This document shows positions 26,149-34,835 of a stretch of DNA of 64,000 bases, piece after piece. The notes below the pieces were generated by a model that saw only the letters and a list, made by a program, of their open reading frames with translations, did not search any database and was not told the origin of the DNA. The DNA is taken from contig JAZNKS010000028.1 of NCBI GenBank assembly GCA_045578725.1, positions 22,902 through 86,901 of the forward strand, in the 5' to 3' direction. Numbering within the stretch: the first letter of the stretch is position 1; every line of letters starts with the position of its first letter. Origin of the DNA: Flemingiibacterium sp045578725 (GTDB lineage Bacteria > Bacillota > Clostridia > Oscillospirales > CAG-272). The translations under genes and the position numbers were made by a program.

Positions 26149-27405
26149 TCAGTTGGTGATTGTCACCGACGAGCTGAGCTCCAGAGCCTCCTCGGGATAG
26201 ATCGCCGTGGTCTGATCGGCGGGATTGTAGACAATCCGCCCGGTTTCCTGCGCATATTCGTAATAGTCACCGCGATCGGTGGCCTCGACGGTATAATCGT
26301 TATAATCGATGTTGTTGTAGCCGATAATAATCCGGCCGCCGACCGCTTCGATTTCGGTACCCGCCAGCGTATAATCGGGAAGCTCAAAAGCCTTCTCCTC
26401 CACGCCCGTTTCGATGTCGATGCGCCAGAGAATGCCGCCGGATCGGTTGTATTTGTCCTTGCCGCCCGGATTTTGGTCCTTGCCGAGATACGGCGGATCG
26501 TCCACGTATTTGACGTAATAGATATAATTTCCCAGCGGTGCCAGATAGACATCCGGGAAGCTTTCGACCACAATCCGGTCCTCGCCGGTCTTCAGATTAT
26601 AGCACCAGAGGGTCATATGCTCCCAGTCGATCCGACCGTCCTGCATCGTGGCGGCCGTGCAGTAGAGCAGCCGTCCGGAGTCGATCAGATCATCGAACGC
26701 GATGGTAATATGCTTGTCTTCCAGAATCCGCTTTTCGTTTTTGCCGTCCTCATCGGCCAGAATCAGCCCATCCGACAGCCCGACGGTGTCCAGCTCTTCG
26801 CCGTAGAAAAGGAACTGCTTTTCGTACTGCGAAAAGGGGATGTTCGGGACCTCCTCCAGCACCTCCGTCTTTCCGTCCGAGAGCCGGACACGAACCGTTA
26901 CAACCGGTTTTCTCTCATCATTCAGAGCGATGTACCAGAAATGTCCCTCCCGCACGATCGTCCGGTAGCCGGTGGTTGGCTTGCTGTCCGGGCGGTATTC
27001 GTCCGCCTTGGAGAATTCAAAGAGCACCGTGGCATCGCCGCTTTCCAGATCGTATTTCATGAACAGCTTCTCATGGGAGGTAAAATCCTTCAGCCGCTGA
27101 TAATAGACACAGTTATTCTCATAATGGATCGCATCCCCGGTCATATTGGCAAACGGGCATCCGCTGTCATGGCTGTGCGGGCAGAGCGGATCGGTGCAGA
27201 GCGGTGTCAGCGAGCCCGTCTGCACATTGAATTTTGCCGGCACCTTCACCGCGCCGGTCTGCGTTTGGGTATTGACCGCGCAGAACATGGTGGTGATCTG
27301 ATAGAGCGAGGTGAAGGGATCCTCTCCCGTCCCCGCCGATTGACCGCAGGATACGGCCGACAGCGCAAGCAGGGCGGCCAGAAGGAAGGCAAAAAGCTTT
27401 TTCAT
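26149..27405 (-). CDS. DPLC-motif beta-propeller-like lipoprotein 4
   Basis: The start is taken at ATG 27405 (418 aa) because it gives a normal MKK signal with lipobox LSAVSC (C20); a GTG at 27417 overlapping the upstream stop is the alternative. Motif C-T-D-P-L-C-P-H with C83-P84 at residues 70-84. The segment YLGKDQNPGGKDKYNRSGG matches one in lipoprotein 12 (FIGRDNYHGNEIFNHTGG). Function unknown. Confidence 0.84.
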   Translation of the reverse strand: MKKLFAFLLAALLALSAVSCGQSAGTGEDPFTSLYQITTMFCAVNTQTQTGAVKVPAKFNVQTGSLTPLCTDPLCPHSHDSGCPFANMTGDAIHYENNCVYYQRLKDFTSHEKLFMKYDLESGDATVLFEFSKADEYRPDSKPTTGYRTIVREGHFWYIALNDERKPVVTVRVRLSDGKTEVLEEVPNIPFSQYEKQFLFYGEELDTVGLSDGLILADEDGKNEKRILEDKHITIAFDDLIDSGRLLYCTAATMQDGRIDWEHMTLWCYNLKTGEDRIVVESFPDVYLAPLGNYIYYVKYVDDPPYLGKDQNPGGKDKYNRSGGILWRIDIETGVEEKAFELPDYTLAGTEIEAVGGRIIIGYNNIDYNDYTVEATDRGDYYEYAQETGRIVYNPADQTTAIYPEEALELSSSVTITN

Positions 27406-27413
27406 AGTGATTC

Positions 27414-28715
27414 TCACTTTCCGATGTCAAGTATTTGTACTTCGGTGAAGGTATAGCTGCTGGAGGTCACACCCTCCGCGGCCAGCTTCTCACGGATCCG
27501 GTCGCCGTCCACCACATAGCCCGACACCCAGAGATTCCCTCCCTGCAGCCCCATCAGCGATTTGACATCAAAGCCGGGTGTTTCGATGATCTGCCGCGCG
27601 CCGGTGGCAAGATCGATCTCCCAGATCCGCGAGCCGGAATCGGACACGATGTAATCCACCTGTACATGACTGCCCAGCGAATCGGTCACCCTATCCCCGG
27701 TGTCACCCGTCATCGTGGCGGCAATGGTTTCCAGATAGACCGGCTCATAGAGAATCACCCAGGCCCGATCGCCGTCAATCAGCAGAGGCTGCCAGGAAGA
27801 TATCGGCATATCCGTTCCCGCGATCACCAGCTCCGGCTCCCCGGTCAGATCGGACAGCGGCAGACGCCAATAGGAGGACACCGCTTTTTCCTGGCGGATG
27901 ACCACCGTTCCGTCAGCCTGCTTGTTCTTGTCGGACGGATGGGCCTCCACAATAAGGGGATTCACCTTCGTCCCGTCCGTCTGCGTATAATACAGCCAGC
28001 CGTCATGGATAAAATTGCCGAACTGCGGCACCCCTTCCACCACTTTTGTCATGGAAGAAAAATCCGCCGGCGAGGCATACAGGCTCCGGTCCTCCGAATT
28101 CACCCAGTATATCGTCCGCTCGCCCTCCTCCTCGGTAATGCCGGCAATCCGAACGCTGTTTTCATAATAGTCGGTCAGCTGACGGAAATCGGAACCGTCG
28201 GCGTTCATGACGAACAGATTGCTGCCGATCCCGACCATGTGCCCTTCTTCGTTATAATTCGTGCACTGAATATCGAGATAGATCTGATTTTGGAACAGCC
28301 AGAAGGAGCTGATGAGCTCGTCCTGGCGCAAAAGCACCGTCCGCTCGCCGCTCTTCCGATCAAACCGATAGAGCCGGAACTCCCGGGTGTCGGCATCAAA
28401 ATCCCTGTATTCATCGGTGTAATAGACCACCGGTGCGCCATCCTCCTCCACGACGGCGATGTCACCGCGGCTCCAGAGGAAGGAGGGACACTCAAAGGAA
28501 TCGTGAGTACAGAGCGGATCGGGGCAGACCAGCTGTTCCTCTCCGCCCAGGCTCTGATACGCCAGAAGATGAGCGTCATTTTTGAAATACCGGTATTCGC
28601 CGTACAGGAACTGGCTTCCCGCCTCCGTGTACGGATAATCGGCCTGCCTTTGGCAGGATGTCAGCCCCAAAAGAGCACCTATCAGCAGAATCGCGGCCAA
28701 AAGTATCTTTTTCAT
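27414..28715 (-). CDS. DPLC-motif beta-propeller-like lipoprotein 3
   Basis: The 433-aa protein has lipobox GLTSC (C21). Motif C-P-D-P-L-C-T-H with C76-P77 at residues 64-77. The tail ending in EVQILDIGK is related to that of lipoprotein 2 (WELLKID), with the shared phrase VSGxVxDxDxIxxxL. Blades include APVVYYTDEYRD, GWLYYTQTDGT and RTIYWVNSED. Function unknown. Confidence 0.85.
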   Translation of the reverse strand: MKKILLAAILLIGALLGLTSCQRQADYPYTEAGSQFLYGEYRYFKNDAHLLAYQSLGGEEQLVCPDPLCTHDSFECPSFLWSRGDIAVVEEDGAPVVYYTDEYRDFDADTREFRLYRFDRKSGERTVLLRQDELISSFWLFQNQIYLDIQCTNYNEEGHMVGIGSNLFVMNADGSDFRQLTDYYENSVRIAGITEEEGERTIYWVNSEDRSLYASPADFSSMTKVVEGVPQFGNFIHDGWLYYTQTDGTKVNPLIVEAHPSDKNKQADGTVVIRQEKAVSSYWRLPLSDLTGEPELVIAGTDMPISSWQPLLIDGDRAWVILYEPVYLETIAATMTGDTGDRVTDSLGSHVQVDYIVSDSGSRIWEIDLATGARQIIETPGFDVKSLMGLQGGNLWVSGYVVDGDRIREKLAAEGVTSSSYTFTEVQILDIGK

Positions 28716-28724
28716 TCTCTCACC

Positions 28725-30020
28725 TCAATCAATCTTCAGCAGTTCCCATACCGTATATTTCAGGCCGGAAAAGGTAATATCATGGGTTTCCATATGCCCC
28801 TTGATGGTATCGATATCATAAACCTCACCGGAAACGAGGAATTTCCCCTTTCCCGTGTATTCTATAGTAGAAATGTCATATCCGAGATCGGACAGCACCG
28901 TACGTTTTTCTTTTGTGATAAGATCGACCGCCCAAAGCTCGCCGCCCGATTCACTCCAGATATATGTCAAGGCATTCCTGGATGTAAAATTGCTCCACTC
29001 AATCTTTCCCTGCAGCTCAAACTGTGCCGGAACACAGTACAGGGTATCTTCGACAATACACCAATCCGCTCTTGTCGAAATGCCGGAGATCAGCGCTTCC
29101 GTTACGCCGCTCCCGTCAAGCCTGGTTCGCATCAGCGTGCAGGTGTTGGCGGCATCCAATGCCTCCGGGTATCCCCCGATCGCATATCCGTAGACCTCTC
29201 TTCCCTCCGGCTTCGGTTCATCCGGCGTCAGGGAAATCACCTCGCGCTCGTCGGTGTAATAGACCCATCCGTCATGAATCTCAATTCTCCACAAATTGTT
29301 GAGGCCTTCCATGACCACCTCTTCCGAAGCAAAATCATCGGCGGTGCGGCAGAGCGTTTCCCCGCATCGGTAGTAAACGATGCCGTCTTCATAATGCTCG
29401 AAACGGTAGTTGTCAACGAAAGCATTCTCACCGAAGGTACATTGCTCCAGCTCACCGCCCGTCAGCGGCGCACGCCAGATGTTGACCGACTGCACATCGG
29501 ATTCGATCTGCAGCATCACAGAATTGAGTGTGAAATAAACATAGGAATCGGTAACGAAAAAGGAATAAAAGCGATCGGCAAAACCGGGAACGGATGTGAC
29601 AATGTCAACCTTTCCGCTTTGTATATCCAGCGCCAGCAGGTTGGAAACGGATGCCCAGCCCTGGCTGGGGTCATTGGGGTCAACCATGCTGTTCTCTGTG
29701 CGGAAATAGTAAACGGTGCATCCTTTTTGTTTGGGAACAATCGCAACGGTGCCCCCGGGCGCACCGGAATACGCAATGCATTCCTCTTTGTCATGAGAGC
29801 AGAGCGGATCCACGCATCCCACATAGACCGTTTCTTCTTCGTCACCGATTTCGGTATAGGCCAGATACGCGCCCATATCCGGAATGTTCTGAATCGAATA
29901 AATGCGATTTTTCCAGACAACACGCTGCGATGAGGCCGTGCAGTCGGCCAGCGGTTCGCTTTCCGAACAGGCCGTCAATACCGTCAGAATACCGATCAAA
30001 AGAAACAAGAATTTTTTCAT
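28725..30020 (-). CDS. DPLC-motif beta-propeller-like lipoprotein 2
   Basis: The 431-aa protein has lipobox VLTAC (C18). Motif C-V-D-P-L-C-S-H with C81 at residues 69-81. Blades include CTVYYFRTENS, SYVYFTLNSVM, GIVYYRCGETLC and GWVYYTDEREV. It follows the ABC permease gene by 28 bp. Closest neighbour in sequence is lipoprotein 3. Function unknown. Confidence 0.85.
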   Translation of the reverse strand: MKKFLFLLIGILTVLTACSESEPLADCTASSQRVVWKNRIYSIQNIPDMGAYLAYTEIGDEEETVYVGCVDPLCSHDKEECIAYSGAPGGTVAIVPKQKGCTVYYFRTENSMVDPNDPSQGWASVSNLLALDIQSGKVDIVTSVPGFADRFYSFFVTDSYVYFTLNSVMLQIESDVQSVNIWRAPLTGGELEQCTFGENAFVDNYRFEHYEDGIVYYRCGETLCRTADDFASEEVVMEGLNNLWRIEIHDGWVYYTDEREVISLTPDEPKPEGREVYGYAIGGYPEALDAANTCTLMRTRLDGSGVTEALISGISTRADWCIVEDTLYCVPAQFELQGKIEWSNFTSRNALTYIWSESGGELWAVDLITKEKRTVLSDLGYDISTIEYTGKGKFLVSGEVYDIDTIKGHMETHDITFSGLKYTVWELLKID

Positions 30021-30048
30021 ATCTAAATCCCCTCTTTTACAAATTCTA

Positions 30049-32571
30049 TTACCTCACAAACATCCGTCTTGCCGAAGCCAGCATCGCCGATACCGCAATG
30101 CCGGCCACCGACAGCCAGAGAGCCAGCATCGCCCATCCCGAGCCGAACAGCGATACCCGGAAGGATTCCAGAACCAGCGGCGTGCCCGCCAGCAGATTGA
30201 GGAAGCTGATCTTGTCGGCCGCCGTCATGCCGAAAGCCGCGCAGAGCGCCGGAAGGAGCGTCATCAGCACCGCACATCCCAGAACCGGGATATACTTGCA
30301 GAGCAGCTCGGACAGCGCGCAGACCAGCATCGCCATCAGGAGCGAGGCCGCCAGCCGCAGGAGCATAAAGATCACCACATAGGTGCCGACCGTCACCGTC
30401 TGGGTCAGACTGCCGAACAGCTGCATGGACAGCAGGGGAGCCGACAGGCCGGGCAGCTCATAATTGACGGCGATGGTGATAAGATCGATCGCGCCGGTCA
30501 GAATGCTCAGCACACCGGCGATCACGCCGGACGAAAGAAGCTTGGCGCGGAAGGTGGAATGCCGTCCGTTCCGGGTCGAGCGCAGGATCTGCGCAAAGCC
30601 GCCGGACGAGGATTTGGAGGCATATTCCGCGGCAAAGGAGCCGGTCAGCAGAAGAAGGATCGCGGTATAGAGGAAGAGATCCGCGCGGCCGGTGAACAGC
30701 TTTCTCCAGCCGGTATCGTACAGGAACCAGCCATCCAGCCCCTGCGCTTTCTTTTCCTCCAGATAGCGGGCATGATTTTCAATCACACCAAGCAGCTCCG
30801 AGCGGGAGGAGGCATAGTTGTAATCCGACAGATAATCGCGGTATTCATCAAAAGAGATCGTTTCCTCGATATACGCCTGCTGCATGGTTTTCTGCTTTGC
30901 CAGCGTTTCGTTGATCATCGCCCGCTCATCGGCCAGATACGCCTGCTTTTCTTCGGTCAGCGGGCCGTAAAGCGTTGTCATGTATTCCTTGTACACCGCA
31001 TCCGAATAGGAGCGAACAGCCGCATTGGTATCCGTCGAATACCAGACCTTGACACAGAGAATCAGGATCACCACGATGAGGAAACGGGAGGAAATCAGCG
31101 TCTTGAAGGTTTCCGCGCCAAAGAGCGAGAGACTGTAGGTGCGGGCCTTCTGACGTTTCCGCGGACGGGATACCGCTCCCTCGGCGATATGCGCAAGCCG
31201 GCTGCGAAGGACGGCCGCCCGTGTCATAACGGCCGATACGGCGGCATCGATGAAGGCCGGACGGATCTCACGGCCGCCCTTGACATACAGAATCACACAG
31301 ATTGCGGCGGATGCGGCCAGCAGGATGCCGAACACGGTCAGCATAAACGGCACATAGCCCCAGACCGCACCGAAGAAATTGATGGCCCGGTAGCGGACAA
31401 AGAGCGGATTGACCGCCGATACCGCCACGAAATTGAGATTCTTCAGCGGGCTTCCGGCGTTGATATACTTCAGCGTGTAAAGCAGATAATTCAGCCCGAA
31501 CAGACCAAGTCCGCAGAGATAGATCAGGATATAATTGTAGAAAAGGGTGGAAAGCGCCAGAATCAGCGTCGAGAAGAGCGAGAAGGTCAGAAGCTTCACG
31601 CCGACGGTGATGAGGAAATATTCCCCGACGGTGATCTGATAGGGCGAAAGGGTAAAGGAACCGAGCGCCTGCAGAACGTTGTCGGGCGAAGAGAAGCCGA
31701 TCCGCATTCCGTAGACCGCCCATGTGGTTCCGATGAACAGAAGCGTGAACAGCGAGGAGAGCAGAATCATGGTCAGGATCTTCGCCGCGGCGGTCCGTGC
31801 CCGTCCGAAGCGGGCGGTGCGGATGATCGGCAGGAAGCCGCTCTGCTTCTCCTGCGCAAAAATCAGACTTCCCAGCATAATCAGCATGATGAACAGGAAG
31901 ACATTCACCAGATCGTAGTCGAAATATTCATCCCAGCCGCGGGTGTATTCCACCTCGATCTTCACCTGATCCCGGGCCAGCTCGTAAAGCTCGATCACGC
32001 GGAGCTGGTATTGGTAGGTATAGGAATCCTCCGGAATTCCCATCGCGGAAAATTCCGCCAGATTGGAGCGCGCCCGGTCAATGACCGCCTGAAGCGTTTG
32101 GGGATAGCTTTCGGCCGCCTCCACCGTACGGTACAGCTTATCAAACAGCCGGGTATCGCTGTAGGATTCGTCGGTGGAATAGATGTCGGGCATCGTTTCC
32201 ATTTCGAAATCGATCTCGCCGTTCCGCATGGCCTCCCGGAAGAGCGCATTCTGTTCCTCCTGGAATTCCTGCATCTTGGCATAGTATGCATCGTATTCCG
32301 CAGGATTCTCAAAATAGGCCGCAAAGAAGTCGGCAATCATCTGTGTCGGCTCTTGGGCCGCCTGTGTCCGACCGGCCGTATACCAGGCCAGCGCCGAATT
32401 CAGAAGCAGCAGGGCCGCCAGAAATACCCACAGATAGCGGATACCGAGCAGTTTTTTCAGTTCATAGGCAATAAAATGCCGTCGGGTGCGTGCCGTCTGC
32501 GGCTCATCCGCCAGTGCCAGCCACTTTTCATCGATATAACCGATGCCTTCATACAATCTTTCGCTTTTCAT
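30049..32571 (-). CDS. Double-length ABC-2-like permease
   Basis: The 840-aa membrane protein consists of two similar halves. Each has one N-terminal membrane helix (LWVFLAALLLLNSALAW near 46; FLIVVILILCVKVWY near 505), a soluble extracellular stretch of 120-170 residues rich in Glu/Tyr, then about five helices. Between the halves is a basic linker (SRPRKRQKARTYSLSLFG near 480). After the extracellular domain each half has an amphipathic element (EKQSGFLPIIRTARFGR; SSGGFAQILRSTRNGR) like that of ABC-2/LptFG or bacteriocin exporters. So one polypeptide could supply both membrane halves for an ATPase dimer. Its ATG overlaps the sigma-factor stop (ATGA). The cognate ATPase is probably the one at 17859. 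Confidence 0.85.
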   Translation of the reverse strand: MKSERLYEGIGYIDEKWLALADEPQTARTRRHFIAYELKKLLGIRYLWVFLAALLLLNSALAWYTAGRTQAAQEPTQMIADFFAAYFENPAEYDAYYAKMQEFQEEQNALFREAMRNGEIDFEMETMPDIYSTDESYSDTRLFDKLYRTVEAAESYPQTLQAVIDRARSNLAEFSAMGIPEDSYTYQYQLRVIELYELARDQVKIEVEYTRGWDEYFDYDLVNVFLFIMLIMLGSLIFAQEKQSGFLPIIRTARFGRARTAAAKILTMILLSSLFTLLFIGTTWAVYGMRIGFSSPDNVLQALGSFTLSPYQITVGEYFLITVGVKLLTFSLFSTLILALSTLFYNYILIYLCGLGLFGLNYLLYTLKYINAGSPLKNLNFVAVSAVNPLFVRYRAINFFGAVWGYVPFMLTVFGILLAASAAICVILYVKGGREIRPAFIDAAVSAVMTRAAVLRSRLAHIAEGAVSRPRKRQKARTYSLSLFGAETFKTLISSRFLIVVILILCVKVWYSTDTNAAVRSYSDAVYKEYMTTLYGPLTEEKQAYLADERAMINETLAKQKTMQQAYIEETISFDEYRDYLSDYNYASSRSELLGVIENHARYLEEKKAQGLDGWFLYDTGWRKLFTGRADLFLYTAILLLLTGSFAAEYASKSSSGGFAQILRSTRNGRHSTFRAKLLSSGVIAGVLSILTGAIDLITIAVNYELPGLSAPLLSMQLFGSLTQTVTVGTYVVIFMLLRLAASLLMAMLVCALSELLCKYIPVLGCAVLMTLLPALCAAFGMTAADKISFLNLLAGTPLVLESFRVSLFGSGWAMLALWLSVAGIAVSAMLASARRMFVR

Positions 32572-33107
32572 TCGACGGTAATCCCCCTTTCAAGCAGGAA
32601 CTTCCGAAGCGCTGTGCGTGTCTTTGCCAGCAGCTTGGATGCCTTGTTTTCTTTGATTCCAAGCCTTGCGGCAATCTCACCGACCGGCTCCGAATAATAG
32701 TAGCGCCGCACAAACAGCTTGACCTGAAGCGGCGGAAGGGTTTCCAAAAACGCATCCAGCATCCGCCCCACCTCCGGTGCATCCAGATCCGGCAGCTCCG
32801 CCGCCGCGCATTCCTCCAGCTCCACCAGTACCGCCGAGCGCTTGCGGGCGTTCTCCTTTTCGGCGCGGTTCAGCGCCAGATTGCGGATGATTCTGGATGC
32901 ATAAGCCTTCAGCGACAGCGGCTTCTGCGGCGGAATGGAATTCCAGAGCCGCAGACAGGCATCGTTGCAGCATTCCTCCGCCGCCCCGCGATCCCCGGTA
33001 ATCTCCCGGGCAATCGTCATGCAGAGCGGACGGTATGCCGCCTCGAATTCCCGGATCGCCCGCTCGTCCCGCTTCCAGAACAGCGCGATGATAGCGCGGT
33101 CATCCAT
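32568..33107 (-). CDS. ECF-type sigma-70 family RNA polymerase sigma factor
   Basis: The 179-aa protein has region 2 at about residues 15-85 (EFEAAYRPLCMTIAREI, then SLKAYASRIIRNLALNRAEKE in pieces) and region 4 at about 115-170 (TLPPLQVKLFVRRYYYSEPVGEIAARLGI, in pieces, with the recognition helix KASKLLAKTRTAL). Regions 1 and 3 are absent, as in group-4 (ECF) sigma factors. GGAGAGG is 6 nt before ATG. No anti-sigma protein is recognisable by its usual zinc or membrane features; the neighbours are a lipoprotein (30 bp upstream) and the permease (4-bp overlap). It probably directs transcription in response to an envelope signal handled by this operon (inference). Confidence 0.9.
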   Translation of the reverse strand: MDDRAIIALFWKRDERAIREFEAAYRPLCMTIAREITGDRGAAEECCNDACLRLWNSIPPQKPLSLKAYASRIIRNLALNRAEKENARKRSAVLVELEECAAAELPDLDAPEVGRMLDAFLETLPPLQVKLFVRRYYYSEPVGEIAARLGIKENKASKLLAKTRTALRKFLLERGITVE

Positions 33108-33137
33108 GATCCACCTCTCCTTTCCCGTATTGACTGT

Positions 33138-34364
33138 TCATTTTTGTGCCGCCTCCGTATAACGGCTCACCGAGGTTGTTCCGGTGACCGTGTCGATCAG
33201 CAGGGTATCCGGCGACACCCGGTATTCCCTGCCCGATTCATAGAAATCATTCTCCCGCCACTCCATAAAGGCAAGAGCCAGCGTCTCACACCCGTCCCAG
33301 ACCGCGCTTCCGAGGAAGCAGTCCCGCCCATACAGCGAAAGATCCATCCCGGTGCGGCAGAGAATCGCCGCGCCGCCGCCGTCATGATCCATCCGACGGA
33401 TACAGCCGTCGAAGATATCGTAATGCTTTCCTCCGTCATCGGCCACTAAAACCGGATCACCGGTGATCGCCGTGTAGTAGATCCCGCTGTCGGTGATGAT
33501 ATAGCGGCTGACGGAATCGGATACCAGCTGGGGCTTGCCTCCGGTCAGCTTCACCCGCCAGAGGGAAAGATCGCTCAGCCAGAGAGTCGATTCCAGCTGA
33601 TCCATCTTTGTGCCCCGCTCCCGGTTGAAGGTGGTGTAATAGGCCCAGCCGTCATAGGCTTCGCCGTTCATCACATAGAGATTGCCGCCGAAATCCAGTT
33701 CCCGGCGATCCTCGCCCACAAGATCGGTGGTGAAGAATTCCTCACGCTCGCCGGCAATGAAGTTCCAGTAGATCCGGCCGCCGTCGATGGCGTAAATATT
33801 CGGATAATCCCCCGTGCTCATGAATTGGCTCTGCACACCGGAATCCGTGTCCAGCGGAAGCTCGATCACACCGCCGGACGAATCGGCGCGGTACAGGCGG
33901 TAGGTATAGAATTCACCGCCGTCATCCTTATTATGATGAGCCTGTGCATACCAGACCGATTGCCCGTCAGAAGCTTCCAGAAAGATCGGATCATGGGACT
34001 CGGCCAGCAGGCGCGAGGATCCGTCCGTCAGATTGTAAGCGATCAGCTCAAAGTGTTCGCCGATGCCGTTCGTACCGGGCTCGCTGCGGGCAAGAAACAT
34101 CGTGTCGCCTGCGGCCAGATAGCCGTCCGCGCGGTAAAAGGGGCATCCGGAATCCCCGGTGTGCGGGCAGAGCGGATCCACGCAGATGGATGTCGAGAGC
34201 CCGGTCGCCGGATTCACCTTGTAGGGCGCGGAGCCGAACTGGGAGATCGAGCCGTATTCATCCCGGAAAATATACCGTGAGGCGAGGGATTCATGCCCCG
34301 CCCCGCCGCATCCGGCAAGGGATGCCGTCAGAAGAACCGCCGTCAGAATCAGCCGTTTTCGCAT
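33138..34364 (-). CDS. DPLC-motif beta-propeller-like lipoprotein 1 (first gene of the operon)
   Basis: The start ATG 34364 (408 aa) has GGGAGG 6 nt upstream and begins the signal peptide with lipobox SLAGC (C19); a longer frame upstream runs across the promoter. Motif C-V-D-P-L-C-P-H with C74-P75 at residues 61-75, after YKVNPATGLSTSI. Blades include GRIYWNFIAGE, GWAYYTTFNRE and GIYYTAITGD. As the first gene, before the sigma factor, it could sense or regulate, but no anti-sigma domain is visible. Confidence 0.85.
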   Translation of the reverse strand: MRKRLILTAVLLTASLAGCGGAGHESLASRYIFRDEYGSISQFGSAPYKVNPATGLSTSICVDPLCPHTGDSGCPFYRADGYLAAGDTMFLARSEPGTNGIGEHFELIAYNLTDGSSRLLAESHDPIFLEASDGQSVWYAQAHHNKDDGGEFYTYRLYRADSSGGVIELPLDTDSGVQSQFMSTGDYPNIYAIDGGRIYWNFIAGEREEFFTTDLVGEDRRELDFGGNLYVMNGEAYDGWAYYTTFNRERGTKMDQLESTLWLSDLSLWRVKLTGGKPQLVSDSVSRYIITDSGIYYTAITGDPVLVADDGGKHYDIFDGCIRRMDHDGGGAAILCRTGMDLSLYGRDCFLGSAVWDGCETLALAFMEWRENDFYESGREYRVSPDTLLIDTVTGTTSVSRYTEAAQK

Positions 34365-34481
34365 TGTTTGCCTCCCACAGAGTAATCGGAGTCGGCACCG
34401 CCGTGCCCCTTCATAAAGATAAGACCGGATTTTCGTCAGAATCTGCCATCCGAACAGAAAAATATTCCGCATTCTGTTTCA

Positions 34482-34510
34482 ATTATAACACACCCATGCG
34501 GTCTTGTCCA
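34482..34510 (-). promoter_or_regulatory. Promoter of the 16-gene lipoprotein/sigma/ABC operon
   Basis: On the minus strand TGGACA (34505-34510), 17 bp spacer, TATAAT (34482-34487), leaving a leader of about 110 nt before the first lipoprotein. It looks like a sigma-A promoter. A second promoter read by the operon's own sigma factor cannot be identified by eye. Confidence 0.78.
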
Positions 34511-34622
34511 CATCCGACACCGGAAGCGAAATTTATTTATATTTTTTCAAAAAAGCTATTGACAAACCGATTCCGTTGTGATATAATATTTAGGCACCGT
34601 GATTCGAGGTGCACAAAACAAT

Positions 34623-34700
34623 GGCGGAGTAGCTCAGCTGGTCTAGAGCAACCGGTTCATACCCGGTAGGTCATGGGTTCAAATCCAATCTCCGCTACCA
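34623..34700 (+). tRNA. tRNA-Met (CAT)
   Basis: A complete cloverleaf with encoded CCA: acceptor GGCGGAG with CTCCGCT (first pair G-U, as in elongator Met tRNAs of Firmicutes), D arm AGCTCAGCTGG, anticodon stem ACCGG/CCGGT with loop TTCATAC, T arm with GGTTCAAAT. The CAT anticodon could also be Ile2 (lysidine), but the acceptor pattern favours elongator Met. Confidence 0.92.
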
Positions 34701-34724
34701 ATCTCAGCCAATCGGTTGGGATTC

Positions 34725-34799
34725 GGCCCGTTGGTCAAGCGGTTAAGACACGGCCCTTTCACGGCTGTAACATGGGTTCGATTCCCGTACGGGTCACCA
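34725..34799 (+). tRNA. tRNA-Glu (TTC)
   Basis: A complete cloverleaf with encoded CCA: acceptor GGCCCGT with ACGGGTC, anticodon stem CGGCC/GGCTG with loop CTTTCAC, T loop TTCGATT. It is 24 bp after tRNA-Met, so the two are one transcript. Its 3-prime end is the source type of several partial repeats downstream. Confidence 0.93.
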
Positions 34800-34800
34800 A

Positions 34801-34835
34801 AATAAAAACCATCCACAACGTGGATGGTTTTTATT
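34801..34835 (+). terminator. Terminator of the tRNA transcript
   Basis: A 16-bp perfect stem (34801-34816 with 34820-34835) with a 3-nt loop, starting right after the tRNA-Glu CCA; its A/T-rich lower half gives the T tract. Confidence 0.85.

Noticed and set aside
29902..32697. Very long open frame (over 900 codons) on the strand opposite the ABC permease, and similar long antisense frames at 27435-29933 and 8710-10974
   Set aside because: They mirror real genes with clear domains and ribosome binding sites, are rich in Arg/Gln/His/Gly of low complexity, and have no starts with ribosome binding sites. They result from GC-rich third positions.
14460..34364. Recent tandem duplication as explanation of the lipoprotein array
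   Set aside because: Outside the signal, the motif and general blade pattern the members share little sequence, and subgroups are interspersed, so the duplications are old.
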